Source: Arthrobacter globiformis
GTDB lineage: Bacteria > Actinomycetota > Actinomycetes > Actinomycetales > Micrococcaceae
Assembly: GCF_030815865.1 (NCBI RefSeq)
Contig: NZ_JAUSXI010000001.1
Span: 3,968,001 to 4,032,000 of the forward strand
Length of the DNA stretch: 64,000 nt
Direction of reading: 5' to 3'
A program made the position numbers and the translations under genes. Numbering within the stretch: position 1 is the stretch's first letter; the number at the start of each line of letters is the position of its first letter. Shown piece after piece: positions 54,979 through 64,000 of the stretch. The notes beneath the pieces were generated by a model. It saw nothing but the letters and a program-made list of their open reading frames with translations, did no database searches and was not told where the DNA came from.

Positions 54979-56775
54979 TTATCTGCAGCCCGTGCCGGAC
55001 CGGTAGGGTCCGACGGCGGCCGGCAGCTTCCCGGGGGCGGCGGCCTTCCCCATCAGGACGGCCAGCAGCGCCTTGTACGCTCCGGGCGTGCGGCCGTAGA
55101 GGGCGATCTTCGTGGGCGCGACGGACTGCGCCAAGGGCCACGGCGCATCCAGGGTCACCGCAATATCGCCCTTCGCGGGCCCGCCACCGTAGCCGATCAG
55201 GGTAACCAGCGGACCCGCTCCCAGGGAGATCCCCGCGTCCTTGGCCGCTGCGGCAAATCGCGCCCGGTCCTCTGGCGTGCCGCCTGCCACTCGCACGCGG
55301 CCGGACACGGAGGCGCCCTTGCATCTCCCCGTGACCACCGTAATGGCCTGGGCCGAGATCTTCGCGGAAAGGTCCCCGCCGCTGCCCGGTGCTGCCGGGG
55401 GCTTCGGCTGTGCGGTCCGTCCGCGCCAGACCATCATGGTGACCACCCGGCGGGCCGCCTCATCGAGGCGCGACAGCGGGAGCTTTCCCTCGGTGACAGC
55501 CCGGACAACGGCGGCATGCGCGGCGGTTGCGTCCGCCGGCATCAGCAACAGGTCCGCCCCGGCCGCCAGCGCGGCGGGCGCCGCGGAACCGTGGGGATAG
55601 CGGTCCGTCACCGCGCCCATGTTCAGCCCGTCCGTGACCGCCACGCCTTTGAAGCCGAGGCCGCGGAGTGCCGTATAGGTCGCCTTCGAGAGGGACGCCG
55701 GCACTCCCGGGTCAAGGGCTCTCACTGCAATGTGGCCGGTCATGATCATCGGTGCTCCCGCACTGACCGCGGACTGGAACGGCTTCCAGTCCCGCGCCTT
55801 CAACTGCGCGACGGTGGCGTTTTGGACCGGGAGCCCCTTGTGGGAATCGGTGGTCACCGAACCGTGCCCGGGAAAATGTTTGACGGTGGGCAGCACGCCG
55901 CCGGCCAGCATGCCTTTGGCGAAGCCTGCACTCAATGATGCCGCGGCGCGGGGGTCGGCGGACATGGACCGGGCTCCGATGGTGGGATCGGCGGGACCCA
56001 TCGTGACGTCGGCCGCGGGCGCGAAGTCGACGGTGAAGCCCAGCGGCGCAAGTTCCGCCGCCAGCCCGGCCCCAGCCTCGGCGGCGAGGGGCACGCTGCC
56101 GGCCGCGCCGTAGCTCATGGGAGTGGGCCAGCGGGTCAGTGGGGCGCCGACGCGGCTCACCGCTCCGCCTTCCTGGTCAACGCCGATCAGGCCGGGCCAG
56201 GTGCGGCCGCCGGAGCGGGACGCCTCGTCCAGCCGGCGCGTCACCCCGGCCAGCGCAGGGACGTCCACCAGACCGGTGGCGGTTCCGGGCACATTGTCGG
56301 CCATGATCATGGAACCGGCAAGGTGGAGCCGTTCCACCGTGGCGGCCTGGGTTTCGTGGTCAAGGCCGGTGTAGAAGGGCAGGAGCACCTGCCCGGCCTT
56401 CTCCTCGAGGGTCATTTTGGCCACCGCCGCGGCTGCGGCGTCGGCGTCCCGCTGCTGCGGGCCCCAACCCAGCGCCGCGGATTCCTTCGTTGCGGGCTCC
56501 GCCGTGGACGGGGCGGGTCTCTGTGTATTTGTCTGGGGTGAACCGGAGCGCGGTGAAGAACTCTGTGCCGCCTGCGGTGAGCCGGAAGCGGAAGCCGCGG
56601 GCGCCGTCGTCGTACCCTGTCCTGGTTCGGGTGCTGGCGGCGTGCACGACGCAACCGCGAACAGCGCCGCGAGCGCTGCCGCAGTCCGGGAGCATGCAAT
56701 GCCGGAGCGTTTCCTGGGGGAATTCGGGCGGCTGGTTGTGTGAACACTCTCACGCGCCCTGTGTAGCCAAGCCAT
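54979..56775 (-). CDS. Glycoside hydrolase family 3 lipoprotein (NagZ-like)
   Basis: A 598-residue exported protein. The N-terminal signal ends in a lipobox (FAVASC), followed by a Ser/Pro/Thr-rich linker, then the GH3 barrel about 115-430. NagZ-type motifs are KHFPGHGSVTTDSHKGLP (His-Asp pair) and the nucleophile VTDGLNMGAV. It likely releases GlcNAc from cell-wall fragments outside the membrane. ATG 56775 is seven bases from TAGCAT (56783-56788); a GTG one codon earlier is less likely. Confidence 0.85.
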   Translation of the reverse strand: MAWLHRARESVHTTSRPNSPRKRSGIACSRTAAALAALFAVASCTPPAPEPGQGTTTAPAASASGSPQAAQSSSPRSGSPQTNTQRPAPSTAEPATKESAALGWGPQQRDADAAAAAVAKMTLEEKAGQVLLPFYTGLDHETQAATVERLHLAGSMIMADNVPGTATGLVDVPALAGVTRRLDEASRSGGRTWPGLIGVDQEGGAVSRVGAPLTRWPTPMSYGAAGSVPLAAEAGAGLAAELAPLGFTVDFAPAADVTMGPADPTIGARSMSADPRAAASLSAGFAKGMLAGGVLPTVKHFPGHGSVTTDSHKGLPVQNATVAQLKARDWKPFQSAVSAGAPMIMTGHIAVRALDPGVPASLSKATYTALRGLGFKGVAVTDGLNMGAVTDRYPHGSAAPAALAAGADLLLMPADATAAHAAVVRAVTEGKLPLSRLDEAARRVVTMMVWRGRTAQPKPPAAPGSGGDLSAKISAQAITVVTGRCKGASVSGRVRVAGGTPEDRARFAAAAKDAGISLGAGPLVTLIGYGGGPAKGDIAVTLDAPWPLAQSVAPTKIALYGRTPGAYKALLAVLMGKAAAPGKLPAAVGPYRSGTGCR

Positions 56776-56782
56776 CACTTCG

Positions 56783-56788
56783 ATGCTA
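56783..56788 (-). promoter_or_regulatory. -10 element of the GH3 lipoprotein gene
   Basis: TAGCAT on the minus strand, seven bases from ATG 56775. It favours ATG over the adjoining GTG 56778. Confidence 0.5.
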
Positions 56789-56890
56789 CCCCTGCACTAG
56801 ACTTGAATGACCGTTCCCCTGCCAGCCGTTCGCCAGGAACGGACGGCGACCGGACCCGACGTCATCAGGCCAGCACACAGCGAGGAACAC

Positions 56891-58063
56891 ATGAAGATTG
56901 ATTTCGCTTCATCAAGGCAATCAACTCTGGGTGTGGAATGGGAACTCGCGCTGGTGGATGCGCAGACCGGTGAACTGTCGTCGGTGGCCAACGAGGTCCT
57001 GCGCGGGGTCGTGGCACGGCACCCCGAGCTGAACGAGGATGACGAGCACCCCCACATCAAGCAGGAGCTGCTGCTTAATACCGTGGAGCTGGTTACCGGC
57101 ATCTGTGAAACCGCCGCGGAAGCGAAGGAAGACCTCGCCCGCTCCCTGGCTGCCCTTCGTGAAGTCACGGACCCGATGGGCGTGGAAGTGTTCTGCGCCG
57201 GGAGCCACCCCTTCAGCCCGCCGCAGCTGCAGCCGGTCACGGACAAGGAACGCTACGCCAAGCTGATCGACCGCACGCAGTGGTGGGGCCGGCAGATGGT
57301 GATCTACGGGGTGCACGTCCATGTTGGCCTGGACCGGCGCAGCAAGGTCCTCCCGGTGCTCGATGGCCTGGTCAACTACTTCCCGCATTTCCAGGCCCTG
57401 TCCGCGTCCAGCCCGTTCTGGGGTGGCGAGGACACCGGCTATGCCTCGCAGCGGGCGCTCATGTTCCAGCAGCTGCCGACGGCGGGACTGCCCTTCCAGT
57501 TCGCCAGCTGGGAAGAGTACGAGTCCTACGTCCAGGACATGACCACCACCGGCGTGATCGACAGCATCTCGGAGATCCGCTGGGACATCCGCCCGGTGCC
57601 GGCCCTCGGAACCATTGAGATGCGCATCTGCGACGGCCTGGCCACGCTTGAGGAAGTGGGCGCCGTGGCAGCTTTGACGCAGTGCCTGGTCCACGAATTC
57701 TCCACCATCCTCGACGCCGGCGGCAGCATTCCCACCATGCCGCCCTGGCACGTCCAGGAAAACAAGTGGCGGGCCGCCCGCTACGGCATGGATGCGATCA
57801 TCATCCTCGACGCCGAGGGCCACGAGCAGCTCGTCACCGACCACCTGCTGGAGACCCTCAACCGGCTCGAACCGATCGCCGCGAAGCTGGGCTGCCTCGA
57901 TGAGCTGGCCGACGTCGAAAAGATCATCAGCCGCGGCGCGGGGTACCAGCGCCAACGGCGCGTGGCCGCCGAAAGCGGCGGAAACCTCCAGGCCGTGGTC
58001 CTCGATCTCGTGAAGCAGATGCGGAACGGCCCCCACCGCGTAACCCAACTAGGTAGCAGTTGA
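56891..58063 (+). CDS. Carboxylate-amine ligase, YbdK/glutamate-cysteine ligase type 2
   Basis: A 390-residue GCS2-family ligase. Signatures are [20 protein letters not shown] (ATP/Mg site) and [12 protein letters not shown]. It could make gamma-glutamylcysteine or another gamma-glutamyl amide; actinobacteria of this group usually use mycothiol, so the product is uncertain. ATG 56891 ([10 protein letters not shown]) has GAGGA upstream; the frame to 56807 is not family-like. Its 3' end overlaps tsaD by 15 bp in convergent orientation. Confidence 0.87.
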   Translation: MKIDFASSRQSTLGVEWELALVDAQTGELSSVANEVLRGVVARHPELNEDDEHPHIKQELLLNTVELVTGICETAAEAKEDLARSLAALREVTDPMGVEVFCAGSHPFSPPQLQPVTDKERYAKLIDRTQWWGRQMVIYGVHVHVGLDRRSKVLPVLDGLVNYFPHFQALSASSPFWGGEDTGYASQRALMFQQLPTAGLPFQFASWEEYESYVQDMTTTGVIDSISEIRWDIRPVPALGTIEMRICDGLATLEEVGAVAALTQCLVHEFSTILDAGGSIPTMPPWHVQENKWRAARYGMDAIIILDAEGHEQLVTDHLLETLNRLEPIAAKLGCLDELADVEKIISRGAGYQRQRRVAAESGGNLQAVVLDLVKQMRNGPHRVTQLGSS

Positions 58064-59224
58064 GGGGGTTCCCAGCGCCGAGAACGCCCTGATCTGCGAC
58101 TCACTTCGCGCCGAGACCGTGGTCACCGGCATGGACGAGTCCGGCGCGAAGGCTATGCCGCTCGGTTCAATGCCGGCCATCACCAGCTGCGCCCCGAGCG
58201 CGGCCACCATCGCGCCGTTGTCCGTGCACAGGTCCAGCGGCGGAACGTGCAGCGTGATGCCGGCGGCCGAGCACCGCTGTTCGGTCAGCTGCCGCAGCCG
58301 CGAATTGGCGGCCACTCCCCCGCCCAGCAGGACATCCGTGATGCCACGCTCGCGGCAGGCCAGGACTGCCTTGGACGTGATGACGTCCACCACGGCTTCC
58401 TGGAATGCTGCGGCGATGTCCGCCACCGGCACGGGATCACCCGCGGCTTCGAACTGCTCCACGCACCGGGCCACCGCGGTCTTCAGTCCACTGAACGACC
58501 AGTCGTAGCGGTGCCGGCCGGGCTCCTCCGCGGTGCCCATGTATTTGGCCTGCGTCAGGCCGCGGGGGAACCGGATGGCCTTGGCGTTTCCTTCGCGCGC
58601 CAGCCGGTCAATTGCCGGGCCGCCGGGGTAGCCCAGGCCCAGGATCCTGGCGACCTTGTCGTACGCCTCGCCCGCGGCGTCGTCGATGGTGGAACCGAGC
58701 AGCTCGACATCATCAGTGATGCTACGGATCCGCAGAATCTCGGTGTGCCCGCCGGAAACCAGCAGGGCGCCGAGGTTGTCGGGCAGTATGCGCTTGTCCT
58801 TGCCGTCACCGCCGGTGTTGCCGCCCGTTCCGACGCCGGGCCGCGGGTTGAGCAGGCCGACCCCCACATGGGCCACCAGATGGTTGATGGCATAGAGCGG
58901 TTTGCCCGTGGCGACGGCGAGCGCCTTGGCAGCGCACACGCCGACCATCAGGGCACCCGCCAGCCCGGGACCGGAGGTGACTGCGATGGCGTCGATCTCG
59001 TCCAGCGTCACGTCTGCCTCCGCCAGGGCCGCCTGCAGGGCGGGGACGAAGGCATCCAGGTGGGCGCGCGAGGCAATTTCGGGGATGACGCCACCAAACC
59101 GGACGTGCTCCTCCATGGACGAGGACACCGTGTTGGTCAGGAGGTCGGCGCCGCGGACGATGCCTACGCCCGTTTCGTCGCAGGATGACTCAATGCCGAG
59201 TACTAGCGGCTGCGAGCGGTTCAT
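58049..59224 (-). CDS. tsaD: tRNA N6-adenosine threonylcarbamoyltransferase
   Basis: A 391-residue ASKHA-fold protein of the universal Kae1/TsaD family. The N-terminal [13 protein letters not shown], the metal-binding INHLVAHV and the [11 protein letters not shown] segments are all present. It transfers the threonylcarbamoyl group to A37 in tRNA, working with TsaB and TsaE encoded just upstream. Its ATG overlaps the rimI stop (ATGA). Last gene of the alr operon. Confidence 0.95.
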   Translation of the reverse strand: MNRSQPLVLGIESSCDETGVGIVRGADLLTNTVSSSMEEHVRFGGVIPEIASRAHLDAFVPALQAALAEADVTLDEIDAIAVTSGPGLAGALMVGVCAAKALAVATGKPLYAINHLVAHVGVGLLNPRPGVGTGGNTGGDGKDKRILPDNLGALLVSGGHTEILRIRSITDDVELLGSTIDDAAGEAYDKVARILGLGYPGGPAIDRLAREGNAKAIRFPRGLTQAKYMGTAEEPGRHRYDWSFSGLKTAVARCVEQFEAAGDPVPVADIAAAFQEAVVDVITSKAVLACRERGITDVLLGGGVAANSRLRQLTEQRCSAAGITLHVPPLDLCTDNGAMVAALGAQLVMAGIEPSGIAFAPDSSMPVTTVSARSESQIRAFSALGTPSTAT

Positions 59225-59868
59225 TTCTGGTCTGCCTCCGTCGGAGCGGTCTCGCCGGCACGGCCGGCTTCGTCAGTCTGCACAGTCTGGGGTTCGGCCT
59301 CGTGCACGATGTCCTGGTGCACAGCGAGCACGTCCTCCAGCTGAAGCCGCATGATCAGGGCATCGACGCCGTCGCGGTAGTACCTTTTCCGCACGTGGAT
59401 CTGCTCGAAGCCGAAGCGGATGTACAGCTGCTGGGCGCGCGGGTTGTCGGCCCGGACCTCGAGCAGGATGTCGGCTGCGCCGCGGCGCCGCCCCTCGGCG
59501 ATCAGGTCAGTGAGGAGCGCGGTGCCGATTCCCCTGCCCTCATATTCGGGAACCACGGCGATGGTCTGGACGTCGGCGATCGGCTCCACGCACATCAGTC
59601 CCGCATAGCCGACGATGCCCCCCGAAGCCTCGGCCACGAAGTACCGGCGGGTTTCCACCTGCATCAGTTCGTCCCGGAACATCTGCAGCGGCCATGCGTC
59701 CACCGGGAACAGCCGGACCTCCAGCTCGTGGACGGCAGGGATGTCCGTAGGAAGCATGTCCCGTATGGTCACGCCCGAGTCCAGCTGGCGGGGCAGTGCA
59801 GGCGCGTTACCGGATGTCGGGTCGCCGGGTGTGTCGGAAGCACCAGGTGTTTGAGGCAACAGGTTCAC
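59221..59868 (-). CDS. rimI: Ribosomal protein S18-alanine N-acetyltransferase
   Basis: A 215-residue GNAT protein. The acetyl-CoA loop is [20 protein letters not shown], followed by [20 protein letters not shown] and [20 protein letters not shown], diagnostic of RimI. It is extended at both ends compared with the about 150-residue E. coli protein. The ATG overlaps tsaB by 4 bp and its stop overlaps tsaD, so it is translated with both. Confidence 0.9.
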   Translation of the reverse strand: MNLLPQTPGASDTPGDPTSGNAPALPRQLDSGVTIRDMLPTDIPAVHELEVRLFPVDAWPLQMFRDELMQVETRRYFVAEASGGIVGYAGLMCVEPIADVQTIAVVPEYEGRGIGTALLTDLIAEGRRRGAADILLEVRADNPRAQQLYIRFGFEQIHVRKRYYRDGVDALIMRLQLEDVLAVHQDIVHEAEPQTVQTDEAGRAGETAPTEADQK

Positions 59869-60536
59869 AGGGCACGCTTTCGGGGGCCGGGGACCTGCGC
59901 GTCAGATTCACGGAGGTAGAGCGGCGTGGAGTCAAGGAGCTCCTCGCCCGCTTCCAGCCTCGCCAGCGCAAACTGGCCCAGGTACAGCGCGTCCGGCTGT
60001 TCAGTGCTGAAGTCCGGATCGGCGCGGAGGGCCTCAGGGTAGAGCCCTGCGCCCGCGCCGTAAGCCGGGAGGTCTGGAAGGTCCGCGGCGAAGCCCACGT
60101 GCGGCCCGTCCGTGAGCTTCGGCAGCTGTCCCGCGGCCAGGGTGTAGCGCGCCCAGTAGACCTCTTTACGCCGGGCGTCCGTGGCCACGAGGAACTCGGC
60201 CGGCGCATCGGTGGACTCTGCCACCTCGAGGGCGACGGCGTCGAGGCTCATCATGCCGTGCAGCGGCGTGTTCCAGACAAAGGACAAGGTACGCGCCGTC
60301 GCAATGCCGGACCGGAGCCCTGTGAAGGGACCGGGACCAACGCCCACAACGATCGCGTCAATGTCGGCCCCGGTAACCTCGGCGTCTGCCAACAGCCGCT
60401 CGATTCCGGGCGCAAGGACCTCGGCGTGGCTCCTCGTGTCCTCAGTGGAGAAGCTGCCCACCACGCCTTCGAGGGCGTCGTCGGACACCAGCGCGGCGCT
60501 GGCCACGGCCGAGGTGTCAATGGCAAGAATGAGCAT
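59865..60536 (-). CDS. tsaB: tRNA t6A biosynthesis protein TsaB
   Basis: A 223-residue ASKHA-fold partner of TsaD. It begins MLILAIDTSAVASAALVSDD and includes VVGVGPGPFTGLRSGIATAR, both typical. It lacks the metal-binding motif of TsaD and acts as a scaffold. Its ATG overlaps the tsaE stop by one base (TGATG). Confidence 0.93.
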   Translation of the reverse strand: MLILAIDTSAVASAALVSDDALEGVVGSFSTEDTRSHAEVLAPGIERLLADAEVTGADIDAIVVGVGPGPFTGLRSGIATARTLSFVWNTPLHGMMSLDAVALEVAESTDAPAEFLVATDARRKEVYWARYTLAAGQLPKLTDGPHVGFAADLPDLPAYGAGAGLYPEALRADPDFSTEQPDALYLGQFALARLEAGEELLDSTPLYLRESDAQVPGPRKRAL

Positions 60537-61165
60537 CAGGAGATTCCTTCCGCGGCGAGAACAGGCTGTTCGGCCCAGCGCGGCCCGAAGCCGCGGATGA
60601 TGATGGTGCGGGGCACGTCGTCGTCCTCGGACTCGAAGTCCAGGACGGGCGCTTCAGAGCCGGGCGCCGCAGCGCCGGGTCCCGTCGAATCCACGCCGGC
60701 GTGAAGGTGCCCGGGAGCGGCGCCGCCCAGCTGGCGGTGCAGTTCCACCTCAAGCCGGCTCTCGGTCAGGTGCTCCACGCGGTCCCGGCCCCACTCCACC
60801 ACGGTCACGGCAGAGTCCAGCGTGTTCTCCAGGTCAATGTCGTCGATTTCCGACGCCGACCCCAGCCGGTAGGCGTCCACGTGCACCAGGTCCGGCCCGC
60901 CCGGGCGCGGCCCGTCGGGGAGGTTGGGGTGAATGCGCACCAGCACGAAGGTCGGGGAAATGATGCCCTCGCGGACGCCCAGGCCCTCGCCGAGGCCCTG
61001 CGTGAAAGTTGTCTTGCCGGCGCCCAGTTCGCCCGTGAGCACCAGGAGGTCCCCCGCCCGGAGCACCTCGGCCAGAGCTGCGCCGAGCGCGTGGGTCTGC
61101 TCCGCCGTCGTGACCGTCAGGGTCTGGACCCACACCGGAGCGTTGCCGGTTTCCGGGATGCTCAC
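60536..61165 (-). CDS. tsaE: tRNA t6A biosynthesis ATPase TsaE
   Basis: A 209-residue P-loop protein. Walker A is LTGELGAGKTTFTQGLGEGL, followed by SPTFVLVRIHP, VHVDAYRL and VVEWGRDR, all family signatures. A C-terminal extension of about 60 residues (acidic, FESEDDDVPRTIII) is longer than in E. coli. It powers the TsaB-TsaD cycle. It overlaps the alr stop by 4 bp. Confidence 0.93.
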   Translation of the reverse strand: MSIPETGNAPVWVQTLTVTTAEQTHALGAALAEVLRAGDLLVLTGELGAGKTTFTQGLGEGLGVREGIISPTFVLVRIHPNLPDGPRPGGPDLVHVDAYRLGSASEIDDIDLENTLDSAVTVVEWGRDRVEHLTESRLEVELHRQLGGAAPGHLHAGVDSTGPGAAAPGSEAPVLDFESEDDDVPRTIIIRGFGPRWAEQPVLAAEGIS

Positions 61166-62445
61166 GGCGCCGGCGTTTCAGTCGCGTGCGATTCGGTTGC
61201 GGGCGATTCGCCGGCCGGCGCTTCGCTGCCGGGGGATTCGTTGATGTAGGTGCGGGGCACGCGGGGGCTGATGCGGGTGACGATCTCGTAGTTGTTGGTG
61301 CCGGCGGCGCGGGCCCAGTCGTCGGCTGTGGGGCCGCCGTCGGCGCCATCGCCGAAGAGGACGGCCTCTGCTCCGAGGACGCTGTGGCCGCCCCGGGTCA
61401 CGTCCAGCGGGCCGAGATCAATCACCATCTGGTCCATCGCAATCCGTCCCACCACCGGATACGTGACGCCCTCCACGCGGACCGGGCCGCCGGTGGCAAC
61501 GCGGGGAACGCCATCGGCATACCCGAGCGGAATGAGCCCCAGCGTGCTGGCGCCGGAGGTGTGGTATTTGAAGCCGTAGGAGACGCCCTGGCCGGAGTGC
61601 ACGTCCTTGCAGTGGGACACCACGGTGCGCAGGGTCATCGCCGGGCGGAGGCCCAGTTCAGCGGAGTCCTGCCCCTCGAAGGGCGAAAGGCCGTAGATTC
61701 CCAGCCCCACGCGGACCAGATCGAAGTGTGTGTCGGGCCGGGACAGCGTAGCCGGGGTGTTGGCCAGGTGGCGGACTTCGGGGTCCACGCCGGCGTCTTC
61801 GGCAATGGCCAGGACCTCGCGGAACGCGGCAAGCTGGTCATCGGTTTCCGGGCGATCGGGTTCGTCGGCCACGGCAAGATGGGAGAAGATGCCCACCACG
61901 CGCAGCAGCCCCTGGTCCTGGTACTCCACGGCTTCGCCCACTAGGCGGTCCCACACCTCGACGGTGGCGCCGTTGCGGCCAAGCCCGGTGTCCACCTTCA
62001 GGTGGACACGCGCCGGCCGTTCCTGTTCCCGGGCGGCGGCCACGATCTGTTCCAGCTCCCAGCCGGAACAGCCGATGTCGACGCCGGCGGCCACCGCGGC
62101 ACCGAAGTTGCTTTCCGGGGTGTGCAGCCAGGCGAGCAGCGGCGCTTCGATGCCTGCCGCGCGCAGTGCCAGCGCTTCGGAGATGTGGGCGACGCCCAGC
62201 CAGCTGGCGCCGGCTTCAAGGGCCGCGCGCGCCACCGGCACCGCGCCGTGCCCGTAGGCGTCGGCCTTGACGACTGCCATGACCTTCGCCGGTTCGGCGG
62301 CCCCGGCGAGCCTGCGGACGTTGTGCCGGATGGCCTCGAGGTCGATCACGGCGGAGCGTTCGTGGGCCGTCCGGTTGTAACCGCGGGACGGCCCGGCCGT
62401 GCCCGTTACTGCCGGGCGGTCTCCTGTTGCTGCTGGATAAATCAC
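61162..62445 (-). CDS. alr: Alanine racemase
   Basis: A 427-residue PLP enzyme making D-alanine for peptidoglycan. The PLP lysine is in VVKADAYGHGAVPVARAALE, the second catalytic Tyr is probably in GQGVSYGFKYHT. A C-terminal tail of about 25 residues is Ser/Glu/Ala/Pro-rich and unusual. The GTG start is seven bases from TAGAAT (62453-62458); the longer open frame to 63036 is antisense to the kinase gene. It heads the alr-tsaE-tsaB-rimI-tsaD operon with overlapping starts and stops throughout. Confidence 0.93.
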   Translation of the reverse strand: MIYPAATGDRPAVTGTAGPSRGYNRTAHERSAVIDLEAIRHNVRRLAGAAEPAKVMAVVKADAYGHGAVPVARAALEAGASWLGVAHISEALALRAAGIEAPLLAWLHTPESNFGAAVAAGVDIGCSGWELEQIVAAAREQERPARVHLKVDTGLGRNGATVEVWDRLVGEAVEYQDQGLLRVVGIFSHLAVADEPDRPETDDQLAAFREVLAIAEDAGVDPEVRHLANTPATLSRPDTHFDLVRVGLGIYGLSPFEGQDSAELGLRPAMTLRTVVSHCKDVHSGQGVSYGFKYHTSGASTLGLIPLGYADGVPRVATGGPVRVEGVTYPVVGRIAMDQMVIDLGPLDVTRGGHSVLGAEAVLFGDGADGGPTADDWARAAGTNNYEIVTRISPRVPRTYINESPGSEAPAGESPATESHATETPAP

Positions 62446-62452
62446 TCTACTG

Positions 62453-62458
62453 ATTCTA
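62453..62458 (-). promoter_or_regulatory. -10 element of alr and its operon
   Basis: TAGAAT on the minus strand, seven bases from GTG 62445. It places the transcription start at or beside the start codon (leaderless). Confidence 0.6.
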
Positions 62459-62498
62459 GTGCTGGCACTTCGGGCCGAATAATTGCCGTGCCGACGAC

Positions 62499-63590
62499 TC
62501 AGGCGTCCGAGAGGTGGGCGATGGTGGCGGCCGCGCGCCGCTGGGCCTCCTGCGGAACGTCGCGGACGATCTCGGCGAGGAAGGAGTAGCGGCGCAGCCA
62601 CTGACTCCCGCGGCGTTCCGGCCGGGCGTTGGCGCGCTTCCACCAGTCGGCGATGTCGCCCCAGCCCGGCGCCGCGAGGGACCCGCCCACCTCCTGGACG
62701 GCCAGGGCGGCGCAGAGGTTGGCGAACCGCAGCCGGTCGCTGAGGGGCCATCCTGCCAGGCTGCCGACGATGAACGCGGCCCCGAAGCAGTCCCCGGCAC
62801 CGGTGGGATCGTAGGCGGCCACGGGCAGCGAGGGCACCCATTCCTCCTCGCCTGTTTCCGAGTCCACGGCCACGGCCCCCTGCGCCCCCAGGGTCACCAC
62901 CGCCACCGGCACCCGGTCCGCCAGGGAGTACAGCGCCGCCCAGGGATCGTTCTTGCCGGTGAAGGCCATGGCCTCGCGCTGGTTGGGCATGAAGGCGTGG
63001 AAGTACTGCAGGTTCGCAAGCCGCGCGTGGGCCCATTCACCAGTGGGGTCCCAGCCGACGTCGCCGAACAGCTTCACTCCCTCTTTGTGCGCCGCCAGCG
63101 CCCACGGCTCCAGTTCATGCCCGAGGTCCGCCACGGCCGCCAGCGCGCGGGGTGGATTCCCGATCAGTTCGGAGGAGGTCACCGGCGCCGGGTGCCCGTG
63201 CGTGACCATCGAGCGGTCGTGGTCTACGCTGAGGGATACGGTCACCGGCGAGTGCCAGCCCGGGATCCGGCGGGACAGCGACAGGTCCACGTGCTCCTGC
63301 CGGTCCAAAATTTTCCAGTTGTAGTCGCCGTAGCCGTCGTCGCCGAAGGCCGCCGCCAGCCCGGTCCGCAAGCCAAGGCGCGCGGCCGCGATGGCCTGGT
63401 TGGCCACCCCGCCGGGGCAGCTGCCCATTCCCTCGCTCCAGATTTCCGTTCCGGGCTCGGGCGCATGCGGCAGCCCGGTGAAGATGATGTCCTGAAATAC
63501 GGTCCCGGCGAGCAGCAGGTCGAACTCTCCGGCCGCCTGGGGACGGACGGCGGAGAGCGGGTCGAAACGGCTTGCGGGATTCGCCTCCAT
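62499..63590 (-). CDS. PfkB family carbohydrate kinase
   Basis: A 363-residue ribokinase-like protein. The N-terminal PfkB signature is GMGSCPGGVANQAIAAARLG with GLRTGLAAAFGDDGYGD. The C-terminal motif is YDPTGAGDCFGAAFIVGSLA with the catalytic Asp. Substrate unknown, but the adjacent divergent GH4 gene suggests a sugar pathway. ATG 63590 is seven bases from TAATGT (63598-63603), while the longer frame to 63704 is not family-like. Confidence 0.88.
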   Translation of the reverse strand: MEANPASRFDPLSAVRPQAAGEFDLLLAGTVFQDIIFTGLPHAPEPGTEIWSEGMGSCPGGVANQAIAAARLGLRTGLAAAFGDDGYGDYNWKILDRQEHVDLSLSRRIPGWHSPVTVSLSVDHDRSMVTHGHPAPVTSSELIGNPPRALAAVADLGHELEPWALAAHKEGVKLFGDVGWDPTGEWAHARLANLQYFHAFMPNQREAMAFTGKNDPWAALYSLADRVPVAVVTLGAQGAVAVDSETGEEEWVPSLPVAAYDPTGAGDCFGAAFIVGSLAGWPLSDRLRFANLCAALAVQEVGGSLAAPGWGDIADWWKRANARPERRGSQWLRRYSFLAEIVRDVPQEAQRRAAATIAHLSDA

Positions 63591-63715
63591 GTTCGGCACA
63601 TTACGCTGTGTACCTTGGCGTTGAAACCCCGCGATGTGGGGGTCGGAGTGCGACGGCGGGACTGCGGCGCCGCAGTTCAGGCCACGTTGCTGGCAGCAGC
63701 GCATAGACTCCTGCC

Positions 63716-64000
63716 ATGCGGCTCATGATCGCCGGCGGCGGCGGATTCCGGGTTCCCCTTGTTTACCGTGCCCTGTGTTCCGGGCCCTACGCCGGACTGG
63801 TCAGCGAGGTGGTGCTGTTCGACGTCGACGGCGGCCGGCTGACCGCCATCGAGGCCGTACTGCGGTCCATGCCTTCGAAGGTGAGCGGCGCGCCAAGCGG
63901 AAGATCCGCCGTCGGACATTCCGCCTGCCGTCCACCTGCGGTGACGTCCACGACGTCCCTTTCCCAAGCCCTCAACGGGACGGACATCGTGTTCGCCGCC
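63716..64000 (+). CDS. Glycoside hydrolase family 4 protein (6-phospho-glucosidase type), partial
   Basis: Ninety-five codons run to the window end. The NAD-binding start MRLMIAGGGGFRVPLVYRAL followed by VVLFDVDGGRLTAIEAVLRS is typical of family GH4 (6-phospho-alpha/beta-glucosidases). The stretch from about residue 55 to 80 is unusually Ser/Pro-rich. ATG is six bases from TAGACT (63704-63709), so probably leaderless. It is divergent from the PfkB kinase. Confidence 0.8.
   Translation, partial: MRLMIAGGGGFRVPLVYRALCSGPYAGLVSEVVLFDVDGGRLTAIEAVLRSMPSKVSGAPSGRSAVGHSACRPPAVTSTTSLSQALNGTDIVFAA

Noticed and set aside
61162..63036. Long alr frame starting at 63036
   Set aside because: The first about 195 codons are antisense-like Arg/Gly sequence overlapping the PfkB gene; the GTG at 62445 beside TAGAAT fits the family start.

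Overview
The window is high-GC actinobacterial DNA and most resembles Arthrobacter/Pseudarthrobacter (Micrococcaceae). The basis is family-level resemblance of proteins such as a GuaB3-type IMPDH paralogue, a GroEL1-type chaperonin with a His-bearing tail, a SepX/GlpR-type membrane protein beside galU and rimJ, two CIRCE operators at groES, and very many apparently leaderless genes. At least 22 start codons sit 6-7 nt after a TANNNT hexamer. This is recognition by eye, not a database search.

Layout. 0-3 kb: a tightly coupled four-gene osmoprotectant (glycine betaine type) ABC operon, its binding protein cut by the window edge. 3-16.8 kb: housekeeping and small-regulator genes (rsgA, Nudix, pirin, a BadF-type amino-sugar kinase, nitronate monooxygenase, a divergent LysR/MFS pair, an ArsR/MFS operon with a striking promoter array, two Lrp/AsnC regulators, corA, a ZapE-like fragment protein and a lipoprotein). 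17.4-26.6 kb: an accessory stretch with an Hpt-like protein lacking the phospho-histidine, a LuxR regulator, small secreted or Cys-rich ORFs, a large secreted phosphoesterase carrying a recent 834-bp internal duplication, three frameshifted genes in a row, an NmrA-type protein and a small excisionase-like HTH protein. It ends at a tRNA-Ala(CGC) gene.

26.7-32.4 kb: the conserved actinobacterial neighbourhood of an NAD(P)-binding protein, SepX/GlpR-like protein, RimJ-type acetyltransferase, galU, 5-formyl-THF cyclo-ligase, FmdB zinc ribbon and a SAF/CpaB-like protein. 32.4-36.8 kb: a 1376-residue helicase-nuclease with an altered Walker A motif, followed by a small coupled ORF. 36.9-47.7 kb: a purine block (guaA, guaB3, guaB) interspersed with DUF3817, SURF1, an orphan EIIA, glpD, an ABC exporter and a frameshifted gene. 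47.9-56.8 kb: an OafA/SGNH acyltransferase, groEL-groES, a THUMP-like methyltransferase, a shikimate dehydrogenase-like protein and a GH3 lipoprotein. 56.9-64 kb: a YbdK-type ligase and the alr-tsaE-tsaB-rimI-tsaD operon (cell-wall D-alanine and tRNA t6A), then a PfkB kinase divergent from a truncated GH4 glycosidase gene.

The most unusual items are: (1) six TTGCAA boxes at an exact 14-bp period in the ArsR promoter, one serving as the -35; (2) the 834-bp, about 99.5% identical duplication in the secreted phosphoesterase; (3) the helicase-nuclease with Gln in place of the Walker A Lys and a 15-bp minisatellite tail; (4) the His-less Hpt protein; (5) the ATPase-less ZapE-like protein; (6) a cysteine-free GuaB3; and (7) several intergenic repeat elements. 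No CRISPR array, rRNA, insertion sequence or replication origin was seen.
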